From NCBI RefSeq assembly GCF_023278565.1, contig NC_064682.1, positions 3,782,001-3,846,000 on the forward strand: a stretch of DNA of 64,000 bases, written 5' to 3'. The translations under genes and the position numbers were made by a program. Below, one piece after another: positions 61,880 through 64,000 of the stretch (positions are counted from its first letter, which is position 1; each line of letters opens with the position of its first letter). The stretch comes from Colletotrichum lupini. Lineage: Eukaryota > Ascomycota > Sordariomycetes > Glomerellales > Glomerellaceae. A model generated the notes under the pieces. The model was not told the origin of the DNA. It saw nothing but the letters and a program-made list of their open reading frames with translations, and did not search any database.

Positions 61880-64000
61880 TTCTAAAAACTAACGTTATTA
61901 ATAATAGAGGAGGTAGATTAGGATAATCCCGTTATATAAATTCGGTTAGAGGAAGCGCTCTTTAACTATAAATTAGAAGTAGGGGAGATATAAATAGAGA
62001 GGTTATATAGCTACGATTACTATAGAGTTTACCGTATATTAGCCTTAAGGATTAAATTAAGAAAATATGTATATATTAGTATATACTACTAGGGAGGAAT
62101 CGCTTATAGAGATATTTATAAAGGGTTAGCTTTTTAAAGCGTTTACGTGCCTAGAATAATAAAAAGAATTAATACCCTCTATCCTGCTTTACTTAGAATT
62201 GTCGTTTATATAACTTATAAAGTAGTAGTTATAGGGCTAGTCCGTAATCTATTACCATACTAGTTTACGCCTTTTTAAATAGTTTAATATAACGCGACTA
62301 CGATCGTATTAAATTAGATAGCCCATTTAGAATACTAGCGACCTTCTAGCTACTTAGTAGTTTAAAAGGGCTCATACCTATATATATTTTATTCTACCGA
62401 TTTATAACTATATAAGTTTAGGCCGTTGAACTAAAAGGATCTACCCTAACCCTAACTAAATACTACCGTTATCCTTAACGAGGAATATATCCGGGTTAAA
62501 TATCCTCCTTATTAATAGTCCGATCCGAGCGAAAACTTAAGGCGTCCTCGCTACTAATAGCTAATATCCTTTAATATCTCGTTAAAGCCTTACTTTATCG
62601 TAAGTTTTTAAGTAGCTAGCGTATTATTATAAAAAAAATAAGCGTAGATCTTAATAAGCGCGCCTATATATATTTACTAATATTTATTAAAAAAGACTAT
62701 TATCTTATTTATAGGCCCCACATCCGATCGAATTACTACCGATAGGTAATATTCTTCTTAGTTCGACGATCGTTAATTAGTAAATACGTACTTGTTAAAC
62801 TGTAGGCTAGACCTTCGAATTTACAATAGGTAGGTAATAAGCGACCTTAGCTATAGTACGTTTTAGTAGTCCCGTATTTAGAAGTAACCTTACTAATATA
62901 GTTAACCGATCTAATATAAGATCGCTATATAACGGATAGTAATAGCTCTAACTAGCCTCTTATAGCGTCTTTAGTAAGCTAAGAGCGGCTATAAAGTCTA
63001 GTTATTAATAAGGGGCGAAAAAACTATCCTTTACTATTTCGTCTTAAGCCTAGCTAAGTCCCTATAGTATAAGAACTATTTACTAATAATTAAAAAGTTA
63101 TAACGAAATAGGCCTTATTATTTTTATATTACGCACTAGAATATAAATATCTCGCTTAGGAAAATATAATAATACTAAGCAAGCCTTAGGCTAGAGCAGT
63201 AATAAGTAGTAAGTCTAAAATAGAGCTTCTCTTAGCCTTATTAAAAAAGCTCCCCTAGCCCCCCTAAGCTACGCCTATATCGCTTCTTATGATATATTAT
63301 TAACTATTTTAAAATTATATCTTAATAACGTCTTTTTATAAGGTAGCTAAAGCTAATTTTATAGTTAACGGCGAGTATATAGAGGGGTGTATTATTTAAA
63401 GATTAGTAATTAAATTATTCTATTAATAACTATCTATATACTAAGACTCCCTCCCCGTATTTATAGCCCCTAGTAATTTACTTCTTAAGGGTAGCTATTT
63501 AGTACTAAGTCGAACGACGTTATAAAAGACGCTTCTATCCCCTTAAACTACTTTATTATCTTTATAAACTTCGAAGGTAAATACTACCGCGCAGGCGATA
63601 CCTTACTTATAATAGTTCTATTTCTCTATACCGCAGCCCGGATCTAGCTTCTTATTATTACCGTAACCTAATCCGCCTCTAACCCGTAACTAGCCGCGTT
63701 TTATATAAAATAAATAAGGGAGATAAAGTAACTTCTACGCCGGTGCGGCTATATTCGCTCCCGTTTACTAACTCTACCTTAGTTCCGATAGTAAATCCGA
63801 TCGTAGGGCGCTATTTCCCTATAACCGGCCCGGTTGCTTAACTTAACTAGGTCTATTATAGTAGCTAGATCTCGAGAGTATCCTAGGCATAGTACCTAAG
63901 TGCGATTATTCCCCTTTTACCCTATATACTTACGATATCTTCCGGCCCAAGTCTAGTTATAATGCCTCTAGATATTAAGCTAACCCACGTGGCCCCTTTT
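61880..64000 (-). repeat. Inverted large repeat, right copy
   Basis: Reverse complement of 7030-9650 apart from the roughly 420-bp insertion there and many transitions. It reaches the right edge of the window, so its full length is unknown; shared sequence is still recognisable near 63975. Its outermost bases (CACGTGGCCCC) keep CpA/TpG. No family was recognised. Confidence 0.7.

Noticed and set aside
1..64000. Centromere, telomere repeats, tRNA or rRNA genes, CRISPR
   Set aside because: AT-rich RIPed DNA could be pericentromeric, but nothing in the sequence shows it; no TTAGGG arrays, no cloverleaf with A/B boxes, no rRNA core, no spaced short repeats.

Overview
This window looks like a piece of an AT-rich isochore from a filamentous ascomycete (Pezizomycotina). 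About 59 of the 64 kb carries the signature of repeat-induced point mutation (RIP): CpA and TpG are almost gone, TpA is everywhere, CpG is kept, and every long reading frame is cut by TAA/TAG stops that one C-to-T or G-to-A change explains. Almost nothing in those parts can be expressed. No rRNA, tRNA, CRISPR array or bacterial-type operon was seen.

Layout. 0-1.75 kb: a 544-bp MITE-like element with TA duplications, present as an inverted pair around a flipped LINE fragment, plus a partial third copy. 2.1-2.7 kb: a RIP-degraded membrane-protein frame. 7.03-9.65 kb: one arm of a repeat whose inverted partner fills 61.88-63.97 kb. About 10.1-11.95 kb: an unrecognised plus-strand relic. 11.95-13.6 kb: 3' end of a Tad-like LINE (minus strand). 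13.62-17.9 kb: an island with ordinary base composition. 17.9-19.8 kb: a complete but RIP-killed Fot1/pogo transposon. 19.8-22.8 kb: a second, different LINE with reverse transcriptase and RNase H. 22.8-52.5 kb: a long RIP-damaged tract with recognisable metabolic-gene corpses (Zn-alcohol/formaldehyde dehydrogenase, cytochrome P450, DHA2-type MFS transporter) among unrecognised frames. 52.58-59.93 kb: a full-length Ty3/gypsy retrotransposon with 210-bp LTRs and a CTATC target duplication. 60.3-61.2 kb: another membrane-protein relic.

The most interesting part is the 4-kb island. It holds one apparently intact, intron-containing gene for a small secreted six-cysteine protein (14517-14908, minus strand). 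Beside it lie a decayed Zn2Cys6 transcription factor (two of six zinc ligands lost, frame broken) and the tail of a C2H2/FluG-like protein. A small secreted cysteine-rich gene alone among dead transposons is the classic setting of fungal effector genes, but no homology search was possible, so that role is inference.

The second point is that RIP hit more than transposons. A P450, a dehydrogenase and an efflux-type MFS within 27 kb resemble parts of a secondary-metabolism locus that was duplicated and then destroyed. No polyketide synthase, NRPS or terpene synthase backbone could be recognised.
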